From Barnesiella sp. An55 (GTDB lineage Bacteria; Bacteroidota; Bacteroidia; Bacteroidales; Barnesiellaceae): a stretch of DNA of 64,000 nt. Below are positions 36,261-45,691 of this stretch, piece after piece. The position numbers and the translations under genes were made by a program. The stretch covers positions 62,001 through 126,000 of the forward strand of contig NZ_NFHZ01000008.1 of the NCBI RefSeq assembly GCF_002161555.1, given 5' to 3'. The notes under the pieces were generated by a model. The model saw only the letters and a program-made list of their open reading frames with translations, searched no databases and was not told the origin of the DNA. The first letter of the stretch is position 1. Every line of letters starts with the position of its first letter.

Positions 36261-38153
36261 ATGAGTGATATTATACATTTGTTGCCCGACTCGGTGGCCA
36301 ATCAAATCGCAGCGGGCGAGGTAATACAACGGCCGGCTTCGGTCATCAAGGAGCTGGTCGAGAACTCGGTCGATGCCGGTGCAACCACCATTCAGATTGT
36401 GCTGAAGGATGCTGGCCGCACCCTTATCCAGTTGATTGACAATGGCAAAGGCATGTCGCCTACCGATGCCCGGCTGGCCTTTGAGCGTCACTCGACCTCC
36501 AAGATTCGCTCGGCCGACGACCTGTTTACGTTGCACACCATGGGTTTCCGTGGCGAGGCGTTGGCTTCGATTGCCGCTATTGCACAGGTAGAGTTGCGCA
36601 CCCGTCGCAGTGAGGACGAGGTGGGTACCTGTGTGCGCATGTCGGCCTCGCAGTGCGAAGGGCAGGAGTCGATATCGACCCCGGTAGGCAGTAACTTTGC
36701 CGTGAAAAATATCTTTTTCAACGTGCCGGCCCGCCGCAAGTTTCTCAAATCGAACCAGGTGGAGCTGAGCAATATCCTGGGCGAGTTTGAGCGCATGGCA
36801 CTCATCAACACGCAGGTGGCTTTTACCCTCACGCACAACGATACCGAGCTGTTCAATCTGCCGGCCTCCAACCTGCGCCAGCGCATTGTGGCCCTTTTCG
36901 GGAAGAGTCTTAACCAGCAGTTGCTCGCGCTTGATACCGAGACCTCGCTGGTCAAGATATCGGGCTATGTGGGTCGGCCCGAGTCGGCTCGCAAACGGGG
37001 CGCTTTGCAATATTTCTTCGTGAATGGCCGCTATATGCGCCATCCCTACTTTCACAAGGCGGTGACCATCTGCTACGAGCATCTGGTGCCGGTGGGCGAG
37101 ATGCCCAACTATTTCATCAATCTCACGGTGGCTCCCGAGACCATCGATGTGAATATTCACCCCACCAAGTCGGAGATCAAGTTTGAGAACGAACAGCCCA
37201 TCTGGCAGATTTTGTCGGCCTCGGTCAAGGAGGCTTTGGGCAAATACAGCGCGGCACCCACCATCGACTTCGATATGGACGATGCCCCCGAGATTCCCAC
37301 CTCGAAACCGGGGGCTCATGTGGCACCGCCTACGGTTCAGGTCGATACCTCGTACAACCCCTTCCGCACGGGTGGGGGAGGCGGTGCGTCGGCCAAGCGG
37401 CCCCAGTATGACTGGCAGCAGCTGTACAGCAGTTTCAACAGCTCGCGCGAAGAGAAGCCGTTGCCTCCCGATGGTGATGAGGTAGTCGCCTCGAAAGTCG
37501 ATTTCTCGGAAGGGTATGTGTCGAAACTCTCGGACAATGCGCCTGCCGATACCGCAGCTTTTCCCGAGTTTGAATCGAAGTTGAACCAGAGCGGACGTCC
37601 CGTGTTGCAGTTAAAAGGGCGCTATATCACTCTTCCCACGGCCGAAGGCCTCATGGTCATCGACCAGCATCGGGCTCACGGGGTGATTCTTTTCGAGCGT
37701 TTCATGGCGGGAATTTCGTCGCGCGAGATGGCTTCGCAGCGTATCCTCTTCCCCGAGATCATGCAACTCACCGTCTCGCAGGCTGCCGTGCTGAAGTCGA
37801 TTTGGAATGAGCTCACGGCTTTGGGATTCGACCTGGCCGACATGGGGCAGAACAGCTATTCGGTCAACGCCGTTCCGGCCGGGGTAGATGGGGTCGATGC
37901 CTGTGACCTCATCGGGCAGATGATAGCTACCGCCTCGGAGAAGGAGCACGATGCCAAGAGTTCGTTGCAGCGGCGCATGGCCTGGACGTTGGCCGAGGCT
38001 GCGGCGGTACCGGTGGGACAGACCCTCTCGAAGGAAGAGATGTCGGCAATGGCCGATGACCTGCTCTCGCTCAAGACTCCGGCCTATACCCCTGCGGGGA
38101 AAACCGTATTTGTCGTCATCTCGTATGACGAGTTGCAGAAACGTTTCAACTAA
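36261..38153 (+). CDS. mutL: DNA mismatch repair protein MutL
   Basis: This 630-residue protein has an N-terminal GHKL ATPase (about 1-330) with IAAGEVIQRPASVIKELVENSVDAGAT, DNGKGM, FERHSTSKI and TMGFRGEAL. A variable linker (about 335-440) contains a Gly-rich stretch. The C-terminal dimerisation domain (about 450-625) has DQHRAHGVILFERF. A DQHAxxER-type endonuclease motif is present only in altered form (DQHRAHGVILFER), so nicking activity is uncertain. It couples MutS recognition to repair. Confidence 0.95.
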   Translation: MSDIIHLLPDSVANQIAAGEVIQRPASVIKELVENSVDAGATTIQIVLKDAGRTLIQLIDNGKGMSPTDARLAFERHSTSKIRSADDLFTLHTMGFRGEALASIAAIAQVELRTRRSEDEVGTCVRMSASQCEGQESISTPVGSNFAVKNIFFNVPARRKFLKSNQVELSNILGEFERMALINTQVAFTLTHNDTELFNLPASNLRQRIVALFGKSLNQQLLALDTETSLVKISGYVGRPESARKRGALQYFFVNGRYMRHPYFHKAVTICYEHLVPVGEMPNYFINLTVAPETIDVNIHPTKSEIKFENEQPIWQILSASVKEALGKYSAAPTIDFDMDDAPEIPTSKPGAHVAPPTVQVDTSYNPFRTGGGGGASAKRPQYDWQQLYSSFNSSREEKPLPPDGDEVVASKVDFSEGYVSKLSDNAPADTAAFPEFESKLNQSGRPVLQLKGRYITLPTAEGLMVIDQHRAHGVILFERFMAGISSREMASQRILFPEIMQLTVSQAAVLKSIWNELTALGFDLADMGQNSYSVNAVPAGVDGVDACDLIGQMIATASEKEHDAKSSLQRRMAWTLAEAAAVPVGQTLSKEEMSAMADDLLSLKTPAYTPAGKTVFVVISYDELQKRFN

Positions 38154-38170
38154 ACCCACAGAAAAACAGT

Positions 38171-38929
38171 ATGCTGATCTTGTTGTCGCCGGCCAAGACC
38201 ATGACCGGAAAGAGTAAAGTACAGGTGCCGGTAGTCACCCCTCCGCTTTTTGCCGACGAGGCTACTGGCATTGCCCGGGAGATGGCCGGCTATTCGGCCG
38301 AAGAACTGGCCGGAATGCTGGGTGTGAACCACACTTTGGCCGTGCAGACCCGCAAGCGTTATCACGACTTTCTGTCGCCCGATACGGTGGCTGTTCCCGC
38401 TCTCCTGGCCTACACGGGTATCGTGTTCCGTTACCTCTCGCCGGCCGATTTCACGGATGCCGACTTTGAATATGCTCAGTCGCATCTGCGCATTGCTTCG
38501 GCCTGTTACGGTCTCTCTCGTCCGCTCGATGCCATCAAGCCCTACCGCATGGAATATCAGGTGGAGTTACCCTCGATAGGGACTCCCATGGACGAATATT
38601 GGAGGCCCCGCATTACCGACCGCCTTATTGCCGATGTGCAGGCTGCCGGCGGTATTTTGGTGAACCTGGCCAGCCGCGAGATACAGCACTCGATCGACTG
38701 GGTTCGCCTCAATCGCGAGGTGCGGGTAGTGACTCCCGAGTTCAAGGTGAGCAAGGGCGATACCCTCAAAACCATTGTGGTTTATGCCAAAATGATGAGG
38801 GGAGCCATGAGTCGTTTCATTTTGAAAAACCAACTCACAACTCCCCAAGAGTTAGAGGCCTTTTCGGCCGAAGGATTTCACTATTCTTCCCGTCACTCGA
38901 CACCCGACCATCCTCTTTTTATCGTGTGA
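38171..38929 (+). CDS. yaaA: Peroxide stress protein YaaA (DUF328 family)
   Basis: This 252-residue cytoplasmic protein is recognised as YaaA by MLILLSPAKTM at the N terminus, YTGIVFRYLSPADF, RIASACYGLSRPLDAIKPYRMEY and ILVNLASREI. The family limits free iron and oxidative damage under peroxide stress in E. coli; that role here is by homology. It is the last gene of the plus-strand run, 17 nt after mutL, and converges on the flavodoxin/ferredoxin gene. Confidence 0.93.
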   Translation: MLILLSPAKTMTGKSKVQVPVVTPPLFADEATGIAREMAGYSAEELAGMLGVNHTLAVQTRKRYHDFLSPDTVAVPALLAYTGIVFRYLSPADFTDADFEYAQSHLRIASACYGLSRPLDAIKPYRMEYQVELPSIGTPMDEYWRPRITDRLIADVQAAGGILVNLASREIQHSIDWVRLNREVRVVTPEFKVSKGDTLKTIVVYAKMMRGAMSRFILKNQLTTPQELEAFSAEGFHYSSRHSTPDHPLFIV

Positions 38930-38995
38930 GGGGCAGTAGGACGGCTATCCTGTTTTCTTCTTCTCCCTCTTCTTTGACGATGGTTGAGCTCTTCC

Positions 38996-39763
38996 TTAGA
39001 TAAAGAGCTCGGGCTCTTTGCGCGACTGGCAGGCTTTCTTCAGCATCTGGGTAGAGAGGGCCACCATCAGCTTGCTCACCTTGCGGGCCTGGTGCGGACA
39101 CACAGAGACGCATCTCATGCACGAGATACACGTTTTCGTATCGGTCTTTTGCGGATTATCCAGGGGAATGGCACCCACCGGGCACAAGGTGGCACAGGTG
39201 CCGCAGCGGTTGCAGGCCCGAGTAGCGTGTGGCTTGATGGGCACACCGTTGTAGGGCTTGTATTCGGGATTTCCCTTTACCGTTATGGGGGCAGCTATCC
39301 CGCCCTTTATCTGGCCGAGTTTGGTCGTGATTTGTGCCGCAAACCGTTTCAGGCACTCCTCGTCCGAGACATCGGGGCGCCCCGTGGCATAGACGTGCAT
39401 GATGGAGTGTTCGGCAATACAGGCGATGCCGGCTATCGAGCGAAACCCGTTTGACTCCAGTGCCGTTTTCAATTCGAGCAGGGCGTCGTCGTAGTCGCGG
39501 TTGCCATACACAACCACCGGGATAGCCGGGGTGTCGTGACCGGTAATCTCTCTGAGCCGTTCGAGGGCAATGGCGGGGACACGCCCTCCGAACACGGGTA
39601 CCGCGGCCAGTAACACATCGTTCAACCCCAGGTCATGGGGTAGTTTCTCCAGCGTTCGTGCCGAGAGATCTATCTCGGTAGCTTGCGGGTCTATGGCCCT
39701 GCCTATAATCTCTGCAGCTTTGCGGGTACCGCCCGTAGGGCTGAAATGCGCAAGGTATAACAT
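38996..39763 (-). CDS. Flavodoxin-like / 2x[4Fe-4S] ferredoxin fusion (EFR1-type)
   Basis: This 255-residue protein has a flavodoxin-like N-terminal half (about 1-165), with FSPTGGTRKAAEIIG as the FMN phosphate loop, VPVFGGRVPAIA and YGNRDYDDALLEL. The C-terminal half has two ferredoxin motifs: CNRCGTCATLCPVGAIP and CISCMRCVSVCPHQ. It should pass electrons between FMN and iron-sulfur clusters in the cytoplasm; the partner is unknown. The start at 39763 (MLYLAHFSPTGG) is chosen because the 35 extra in-frame codons upstream overlap maeB and do not fit the family. Confidence 0.88.
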   Translation of the reverse strand: MLYLAHFSPTGGTRKAAEIIGRAIDPQATEIDLSARTLEKLPHDLGLNDVLLAAVPVFGGRVPAIALERLREITGHDTPAIPVVVYGNRDYDDALLELKTALESNGFRSIAGIACIAEHSIMHVYATGRPDVSDEECLKRFAAQITTKLGQIKGGIAAPITVKGNPEYKPYNGVPIKPHATRACNRCGTCATLCPVGAIPLDNPQKTDTKTCISCMRCVSVCPHQARKVSKLMVALSTQMLKKACQSRKEPELFI

Positions 39764-39782
39764 ACGACTTTGTCTCCTGTTT

Positions 39783-42068
39783 CTACTGTTTGTTGCGACG
39801 TTCTTGCACAATGGCGTCGATGACGGCAACCGTGGTGAGGTTGACGATATCGCGCGTCGAGCTGGCAATATCGGTAAAGTGGATAGGCTTGTTCAATCCC
39901 ATCTGGATGGGGCCTATCGACTCGGCTACACCCATCTCGAGCATCAGTTTATAGGCCGAGTTGGCCGAGCTCAGGTTGGGGAATACGATGGTGTTGACCT
40001 CGCGTCCTTTGAGTTTGTTGAAGGGATAGGTCTTGTCGCGCAGCTTGTTGTTGAGTGCGAAATTCATCTGCATTTCGCCGTCGATGAGCATCTCGGGATA
40101 TTGCTCGTGCAGAATCTTGATGGCTTCGTGTACCCGTTGCGGACTGCCCAGGTTGTCCGACCCGAAGTTGGAGTAGGAGACCATGGCAATGACCGGGTCT
40201 TGGGCAAAGAAGCGCACCGAATCGTAGGCCAGCTTGGCAATATCGACCAGTGTCTCGGTCGTAGGCTTGCGGTTGATGAGCGTGTCGGCAATGAAATAGG
40301 TACCCCGCTTGGTGTTCATGATGTGCATGGCACCGAAGTATTTGTAGCCCGGGCGGATACCTATCACCTCTTTGGCAATCTGTATCGTCTCGGCATACTT
40401 CGAGTAGGTGCCGGTGATGAAGGCGTCGGCCTCGCCGGCTTCGACCATCATCATGCCGAAGTAGTTACGGTCGAACATCTTCTCGTGAGCCTCGGCATAG
40501 GTCATGCCCTCGCGTTGCCGTTTCTCGGTGAGCATCTGGGCATAGCGGCAACGGCGGTCCTCCTCGTCGGGGTGACGCAGGTTGATAATCTGCATGCCCG
40601 TGAGATCGACGCCGATCGAGGCAGCCAGTTTGCCAATGAGTTCGTCGTTGCCCAGCAAGATAGGTTTGCATATTCCGTCGCGCATGGCCGTGGCTGCAGC
40701 CTGCAGCATGTTGGCGTGGTTGGCCTCGGCAAATACCACCCGTTTGGGATCCTTGCGGGCCATCTCGGTAAACTCGCGCAACATCTTGTTGTCATAGCCC
40801 ATGAGTTTTTTCAGCCGGTCGTTGTAGGCGTCCCAGTCGGTAATGGGATGTTGGGCCACGCCCGATTCCATGGCGGCTTTGGCTACGGCCGGAGCCACGG
40901 CTGTGAGCAACCGGGGATCGAGCGCTTTGGGTATGATGTATTCGGGGCCGAACGAGATTCGTTTCAGCCCGTAGGCCGAGTTGACCACATCGGGCACCGG
41001 CTCTTTGGTCAGTTTGGCAATGGCATAAGTAGCGGCCCGTTTCATCTCCTCGTTGATGGTTGTGGCCCGCACGTCGAGGGCGCCGCGGAAGATGTAGGGG
41101 AATCCCAGCACGTTGTTTATCTGGTTGGGATAGTCCGAGCGGCCGGTGGCGAAAATAAGGTCGTTGCGCGAAGCCATGGCTTTGTCATAGGCAATCTCGG
41201 GATTGGGGTTGGCCAGGGCAAAGACAATGGGTCGCTCGTTCATCGACTGTACCATCTCGGGGGTGAGCACATCGGCTACCGAGAGTCCCAGGAAGATATC
41301 GGCCCCTCGCATGGCATCCTCGAGGGTGTGGATATCGGTGCGGTCGGTGGCAAACTGCTGTTTCGAGGGGGGCAGGTTGGGACGGTCGGCCCGGATGACT
41401 CCTTTGCTATCGACCATGACAATGTTCTCGCGTTTGATACCCAGCCCCATGTAGAGCTTGGTACACGAAATGGCGGCAGCCCCGGCCCCGTTCACAACGA
41501 GACGGGCCTCTTCGATTTTCTTGCCCTGTATCTCGAGGGCGTTCAACAGTCCGGCTCCCGAGATGATGGCTGTGCCATGCTGGTCGTCGTGCATGACGGG
41601 GATATTCAGCTCCTCCTTGAGGCGAGTCTCGATTTCGAAACACTCGGGAGCCTTGATATCTTCGAGGTTGATACCGCCAAAGGTAGGCGATATGGCTTTG
41701 ACTGCCTCGATAAACTTGTCGGGATCCTTCTCGTTGATTTCGATATCGAACACGTCGATACCGGCAAATATCTTGAACAGCAGACCTTTGCCTTCCATCA
41801 CAGGTTTCCCGGCCAAGGCTCCTATATCGCCCAGACCCAGCACGGCCGTACCGTTGGAGATAACGGCAACCAGGTTCCCTTTGGCCGTGTATTCATAGGC
41901 CTTGTCGGGATTCTTTTCGATTTCGAGACAGGGTTCGGCCACTCCCGGCGTATAGGCCAGCGAGAGGTCACGTTGCGTGCTGTATGGCTTGGTGGGAACG
42001 ACTTCTATCTTCCCGGCTTTGCCTTCGCTGTGATATTTTAAGGCGTCTTCTTTTAATACTTTTGACAT
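39783..42068 (-). CDS. maeB: Malic enzyme with phosphotransacetylase-like domain (MaeB type)
   Basis: This 761-residue enzyme decarboxylates malate to pyruvate, presumably with NADP. The malic domain (about 1-160) has [13 protein letters not shown] and [20 protein letters not shown]. The NAD-binding domain (about 160-425) has [12 protein letters not shown]. The C-terminal third (about 430-755) resembles phosphate acetyltransferase ([29 protein letters not shown]-like end) and in known MaeB proteins is regulatory, binding acetyl-CoA. The length is normal for the long form. A -7 box is at 42151-42158. Confidence 0.95.
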   Translation of the reverse strand: MSKVLKEDALKYHSEGKAGKIEVVPTKPYSTQRDLSLAYTPGVAEPCLEIEKNPDKAYEYTAKGNLVAVISNGTAVLGLGDIGALAGKPVMEGKGLLFKIFAGIDVFDIEINEKDPDKFIEAVKAISPTFGGINLEDIKAPECFEIETRLKEELNIPVMHDDQHGTAIISGAGLLNALEIQGKKIEEARLVVNGAGAAAISCTKLYMGLGIKRENIVMVDSKGVIRADRPNLPPSKQQFATDRTDIHTLEDAMRGADIFLGLSVADVLTPEMVQSMNERPIVFALANPNPEIAYDKAMASRNDLIFATGRSDYPNQINNVLGFPYIFRGALDVRATTINEEMKRAATYAIAKLTKEPVPDVVNSAYGLKRISFGPEYIIPKALDPRLLTAVAPAVAKAAMESGVAQHPITDWDAYNDRLKKLMGYDNKMLREFTEMARKDPKRVVFAEANHANMLQAAATAMRDGICKPILLGNDELIGKLAASIGVDLTGMQIINLRHPDEEDRRCRYAQMLTEKRQREGMTYAEAHEKMFDRNYFGMMMVEAGEADAFITGTYSKYAETIQIAKEVIGIRPGYKYFGAMHIMNTKRGTYFIADTLINRKPTTETLVDIAKLAYDSVRFFAQDPVIAMVSYSNFGSDNLGSPQRVHEAIKILHEQYPEMLIDGEMQMNFALNNKLRDKTYPFNKLKGREVNTIVFPNLSSANSAYKLMLEMGVAESIGPIQMGLNKPIHFTDIASSTRDIVNLTTVAVIDAIVQERRNKQ

Positions 42069-42150
42069 AAATATACCGTTTAGTGAATTATTAATTTAAT
42101 TTGTTACGACTAAAAGTTAAATAGCTTTTAGTTTGTTAGCATATCAACTG

Positions 42151-42158
42151 CAAATGTA
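42151..42158 (-). promoter_or_regulatory. Probable -7 box for maeB
   Basis: Minus-strand TACATTTG matches TAnnTTTG, 82 nt upstream of maeB. Two inverted repeats flank it: ACTAAAAG/CTTTTAGT (42109-42132) in the expected 5' UTR and an imperfect GTTAA(A)GAAA palindrome near 42181-42203 upstream. The rest of 42069-42299 is AT-rich. Confidence 0.5.
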
Positions 42159-42299
42159 GCAAATTTATGGCATCTCATGTGTTAAGAAAACTGTTTCTTT
42201 AACAATAAAGATTACATAAATAGCTGTTATCGTATTGTTTTTTGTGCAAAAGTAGGTCCAGATAGAGAGGTCTTGTATATAAAAAGAATATCGTGGGGG

Positions 42300-43937
42300 T
42301 TACAAGTGCATGACCCGCTCTTCGAAGTCGTCGCGAGAGCCGATGGCCGAGTTTCGAATCTTTACCCGATAGTTGTAGATGGTCGAAACCGAATAGCAGA
42401 GGAATCGGGCTATCTTGACACTGTCGGTTGTGCCCAGGCGCACCAGAGCATAGATGCGCAACTCGGGGGTGAGCGAGTTGGGTTTTGGGGTGATGCGAGC
42501 CTCGGGGATCAGCAATTCGTTGAATTTTTCGACGAAGTTGGGGTAGAGTTTCAGGAACGATTGGTCAAACTCGGCATAGAACATCTTGCGTTCATTGGTG
42601 ATGAGATTCTGTGACTTCAGGTTTTTGTTGAGCTCTTCGATTTTACCCAGCGATGCCAGTTTGTTGAGCGAACGGCGGTAGTCGTCCATTTTGTCGATAT
42701 ACACGGCACAATGGTCCATGTAGCGGCTCAAGTACTCTTCCTTGACGTGGTTACTCTCGGTGAGCGAGTCGTTGACCGTTTGTAGATGTTGGTTGGTTTG
42801 GTTGAGCTTCTCTTTAATGATATTGAGTTTGTGGTTCTGGAAAAACAGGATGACAAAGGTAATGAGCAGGATGATGCAAAAGGCACAAGTGATGTAGGTG
42901 AATGTAATCGATAACTTGCGTTGTTTTTGAATTTGAGCCTGATATACCTCTTCAATGATGGTGAACACCGGCATGAATTCGAGGCTTCGTACCCGGGCGT
43001 TGCAGGCTCGGGCATCCTCTACTGAACATTTGATGTAGGAGTAGGCTCGTTCGATATCACCTTCGCGAAACAGTTGTTCGGCCAGCCGGTGCAGCGACAC
43101 ATATTCCCGCACGGCCGCTTTCAGGTCGCATTGCGCCGAGAGAGCATAGTAGATTTTGCTACTGTCGTTCTGCTGGGTTTGAGCAAAGACCTCGGCCATG
43201 CAGTAATAGACGATACCCCGGTCATGAGAGTTGAGCGAACCTTGATAGAGCGCTTTGCGCAAAATCTCCAACGCTTCGGCATAATCATGTCGCTCGGTCA
43301 GTTCATCTGCCTTGACCACGCTGTATGTAAACGTGTTGGAGGAATTGGTCTGTAAGATGGAGTCGCGGTAGAGATTCAGCTGTTTGTTATAGCCGTTGCG
43401 GATTTCGGGCTCCAGAGCATAGTCGGCCAACAAGCCGTAGAGTGTACGTTTCAGATGATAGTAATAGGGTAGGATGTAATCGGGCAGGGAGTTGCGTCCC
43501 ACCTTCATCAGCAGTTCGTCGGCCTCTTTATACATACCGGCGTTGTAGAGGCACTCGACCATGTTGAGCCGGGCCTGAACTTGCATGTTGTGATTCTTCA
43601 CATTGTCGGCAAGGGCTATCTGACGTTTTACATACACGGTTTGCGAGTCGATGCTGAATGCCCGATAGGCATCGATCAGATACCCGAGAGTCTGAAATTG
43701 TTGTTCGGCTGTCTGTCGGGCTTTAAGAGAGAGTTTGAGCTTTTGTATCTCTTTTTCTTTTTTCTGGGAGAAGCGATAGCGCTCATTGATCAGGTGGTCG
43801 AGCGAATCGAGGGTTGCCTCGACCGTGAGTGGTGACGGCGCCGAACTTGGATTGGTGGCCCCTATGGGGCTATGGCCCGATAGCAGAATCATTACTACGG
43901 TTATCAATAGAGAGGTCGGTCGATGAAAGAGAGTCAT
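42300..43937 (-). CDS. SusR-like membrane-spanning regulator
   Basis: This 545-residue protein has an N-terminal signal/anchor segment (about 6-27), a periplasmic part of TPR-like helices (about 40-335), a second transmembrane helix (about 341-366), a coiled-coil (about 368-410) and a C-terminal DNA-binding region with PELRIYALVRLGTTDSVKIARFL and YSVSTIYNYRVKIRN. This layout matches SusR, the activator of the starch locus of Bacteroides thetaiotaomicron (the DUF6377 group as I recall it). It is divergent from the PUL and should sense an oligosaccharide in the periplasm. An open frame starts at 44021, but that is upstream of the likely promoter box at 44006-44013; the ATG at 43937 is chosen. 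Confidence 0.85.
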   Translation of the reverse strand: MTLFHRPTSLLITVVMILLSGHSPIGATNPSSAPSPLTVEATLDSLDHLINERYRFSQKKEKEIQKLKLSLKARQTAEQQFQTLGYLIDAYRAFSIDSQTVYVKRQIALADNVKNHNMQVQARLNMVECLYNAGMYKEADELLMKVGRNSLPDYILPYYYHLKRTLYGLLADYALEPEIRNGYNKQLNLYRDSILQTNSSNTFTYSVVKADELTERHDYAEALEILRKALYQGSLNSHDRGIVYYCMAEVFAQTQQNDSSKIYYALSAQCDLKAAVREYVSLHRLAEQLFREGDIERAYSYIKCSVEDARACNARVRSLEFMPVFTIIEEVYQAQIQKQRKLSITFTYITCAFCIILLITFVILFFQNHKLNIIKEKLNQTNQHLQTVNDSLTESNHVKEEYLSRYMDHCAVYIDKMDDYRRSLNKLASLGKIEELNKNLKSQNLITNERKMFYAEFDQSFLKLYPNFVEKFNELLIPEARITPKPNSLTPELRIYALVRLGTTDSVKIARFLCYSVSTIYNYRVKIRNSAIGSRDDFEERVMHL

Positions 43938-44005
43938 GGAATATAAATTTAGAATTGGTCGTTTACTTATGTGTGTCAGCGTAAGAAAATGAGAAAAAGG
44001 TGAAG

Positions 44006-44013
44006 CAAAGATA
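44006..44013 (-). promoter_or_regulatory. Probable -7 box for the susR-like gene
   Basis: Minus-strand TATCTTTG fits TAnnTTTG, 68 nt upstream of the chosen start. No clear -33 element is seen. Confidence 0.5.
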
Positions 44014-44044
44014 AAAAACATTTGTAAAATTCCTAATTTTGGAG

Positions 44045-44075
44045 TTTGTAAATGCTATTAAAATAGCTACTTTTG
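44045..44075 (+). promoter_or_regulatory. Distal promoter of the dextran locus
   Basis: TTTG (44045-44048), a 19-nt spacer and TACTTTTG (44068-44075) match the consensus, in the 313-bp divergent region between the susR-like start and the SusE/F-like gene. It would give a leader of about 170 nt. Confidence 0.65.
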
Positions 44076-44154
44076 TGGGTGGTTTTTGAATTGTTAGTTT
44101 ATTAATAATAAGATATTTAAGTTTAATAAAACCCTACTTTTTTGCTACATCGAA

Positions 44155-44185
44155 TTGACAAGGCCAAACAACCCCTATATTTTTG
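44155..44185 (+). promoter_or_regulatory. Proximal promoter of the dextran locus
   Basis: TATTTTTG (44178-44185) matches TAnnTTTG and has ATTG ending at 44157, 20 nt upstream. It would give a leader of about 60 nt. Either this or the distal promoter may be the SusR-like regulator's target. Confidence 0.6.
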
Positions 44186-44250
44186 TAACAAAATCAGAAA
44201 CAGAGAACTATTCTCTCATGATAAATTATTAACCCATTTAATTAAATAGC

Positions 44251-45615
44251 ATGAAAAGCAGATTACTTTTCTGGGCGCTTGCCCTGTGTTCGGCTACGGT
44301 AGCAGCCGATAATTATCCCACCTCATTATATGTAATAGGTGATGCCACTCCTGCACAGTGGAATAGTGATGATGTCGTTCGTATGGTAACGGTTGAAGAG
44401 GGTGTGTATGAATACACCGGCGATTTTACCGAAGGCCGTATGCGTTTTGTGACTACCTATGATTTTGCTCCGGGCTATGGTCCTGCCATGGCTACTACGG
44501 TTGTGGGTGATAATCTCAATGAAACTTATTTGGACTTGACGACCGGTTCGCATGAGTTGGAATTTCGAAGCGATTATACCTCTCCCGACAAATCGTTTAA
44601 GGTTACGGCTGCCGGACGGTATAAATTCAGAGTCGATCTCACGGGCGAGACTCCGGTTGTCGAGGTGAGCGATGGTACCGATCAGCCTGACCAGTGGGCC
44701 ACTAACCCCGAGGCTGTTTATGCCGTGGGTTCGGCAACCAATGCCGGATGGGCTATCGAGAACTCCATCGCCTTGCGTGAGACGGCTTTCGACTCAGGCA
44801 TCTACCAAGGTTCGCTCTATCTCAATACAGCCGATGAGGGTGCCGAGTTGAAATTTATGGTGATGCAGAAGTGGAACAATCGCATGTATGTGGCTACGGC
44901 AGCAAATACGCCTGTCGATGCAACCGGCGAGTATGACTTGAAATATACCACCAGCGGCGACGAGGATTGGAAATTTATAGTAGGCATCGAGGGTCTGTAC
45001 GATGTGACTGTCGATACCAAGAACTTGAAAATGATCATCTCTGAACCGCAAGACTCCTATCCCGAGCAATTGTGGTTGGTAGGACCTGCTGTTGGTGGTT
45101 GGGTATTTGACAATAATAAGGTGCTGGTAAGCAATGACGAAGAGGGCGTATATTCTTGGACCGGCGATTTGGCAGAGGGAGAACTGAAATTCTTTGCCGG
45201 CGATAACTTCGGTGCCGTTGCTTATGGTGCTGAGAGCAATATGACTCCTTTGCAGGAGGGTATCTTGAATGTGATCATGTTGAGTAGTGATGTAGATAAC
45301 AAATTCAATGTTCTCTCTGACCAGGTAGGTAACTATACTCTCATTCTTGACCTGAAGGCAATGACCTTGAATGTCGATAAAAACGAAGGTCCCTCGACCG
45401 GCATCGACGAGGCCAAGGTAGTCGATTGGGTACAGGAGTCTTATGGAATCGTGTGTGACGAGGCTCGTGCCATGGCTCTCTATGATATCAGTGGCCGAAA
45501 AGTTGCATCGGTCAACGACACGCTGCTGCCCTACGATGGTCTCAATGCTGGCGTTTATGTACTTGTTATTGAAACCGCCCAAGGCCGTACGACACATAAA
45601 ATAGCAGTTCGATAA
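44251..45615 (+). CDS. SusE/F-like glycan-binding protein with C-terminal sorting-like domain
   Basis: This 454-residue protein has a plain signal peptide (about 1-19, ending TVAAD, no lipobox) and three SusE/SusF-type beta-sandwich modules, each opening with a similar stretch: LYVIGDATPAQWNSDD (about 25), VYAVGSATNAGWAIEN (about 160) and LWLVGPAVGGWVFDNN (about 275). The last 65 residues (ALYDISGRKVAS, GVYVLVIETAQG, KIAVR) resemble a type IX secretion C-terminal domain. It probably binds alpha-glucan at the cell surface or outside the cell. It precedes susC, unlike the usual susE position, and is followed by a terminator-like hairpin. Confidence 0.82.
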   Translation: MKSRLLFWALALCSATVAADNYPTSLYVIGDATPAQWNSDDVVRMVTVEEGVYEYTGDFTEGRMRFVTTYDFAPGYGPAMATTVVGDNLNETYLDLTTGSHELEFRSDYTSPDKSFKVTAAGRYKFRVDLTGETPVVEVSDGTDQPDQWATNPEAVYAVGSATNAGWAIENSIALRETAFDSGIYQGSLYLNTADEGAELKFMVMQKWNNRMYVATAANTPVDATGEYDLKYTTSGDEDWKFIVGIEGLYDVTVDTKNLKMIISEPQDSYPEQLWLVGPAVGGWVFDNNKVLVSNDEEGVYSWTGDLAEGELKFFAGDNFGAVAYGAESNMTPLQEGILNVIMLSSDVDNKFNVLSDQVGNYTLILDLKAMTLNVDKNEGPSTGIDEAKVVDWVQESYGIVCDEARAMALYDISGRKVASVNDTLLPYDGLNAGVYVLVIETAQGRTTHKIAVR

Positions 45616-45626
45616 ATTGTTTTATG

Positions 45627-45664
45627 GGGAGGCTGCTCGGCGTGTGTGGCAACCTCCCTTTTTT
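45627..45664 (+). terminator. Terminator-like hairpin before susC
   Basis: GGGAGGCTGC (45627-45636) pairs with GCAACCTCCC (45649-45658) with one mismatch, then a T tract to 45664. No new TAnnTTTG box is seen before susC at 45692, so susC is probably reached by read-through, which would lower its dose relative to the first gene. Confidence 0.7.
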
Positions 45665-45691
45665 ACTTTTCCCCCTAAAGAAAAATTATAG

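Noticed and set aside
34683-37319. Very long open frame on the minus strand opposite the OstA-like gene and mutL
   Set aside because: It is antisense to two recognised genes, has no family motifs, and results from GC-rich codon bias of the plus-strand genes.
38986-39010. GAGCTCTT / AAGAGCTC hairpin over the end of the flavodoxin-ferredoxin gene
   Set aside because: No T tract on either strand and it covers the stop codon, so a terminator call is not supported.
39570-42041. Long plus-strand open frame opposite maeB
   Set aside because: The minus strand encodes a clear malic enzyme; the antisense frame has no recognisable domain or start context.
43938-44021. N-terminal extension of the SusR-like protein from an ATG at 44021
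   Set aside because: It begins upstream of the probable -7 box, and the ATG at 43937 gives a normal membrane-anchor start.
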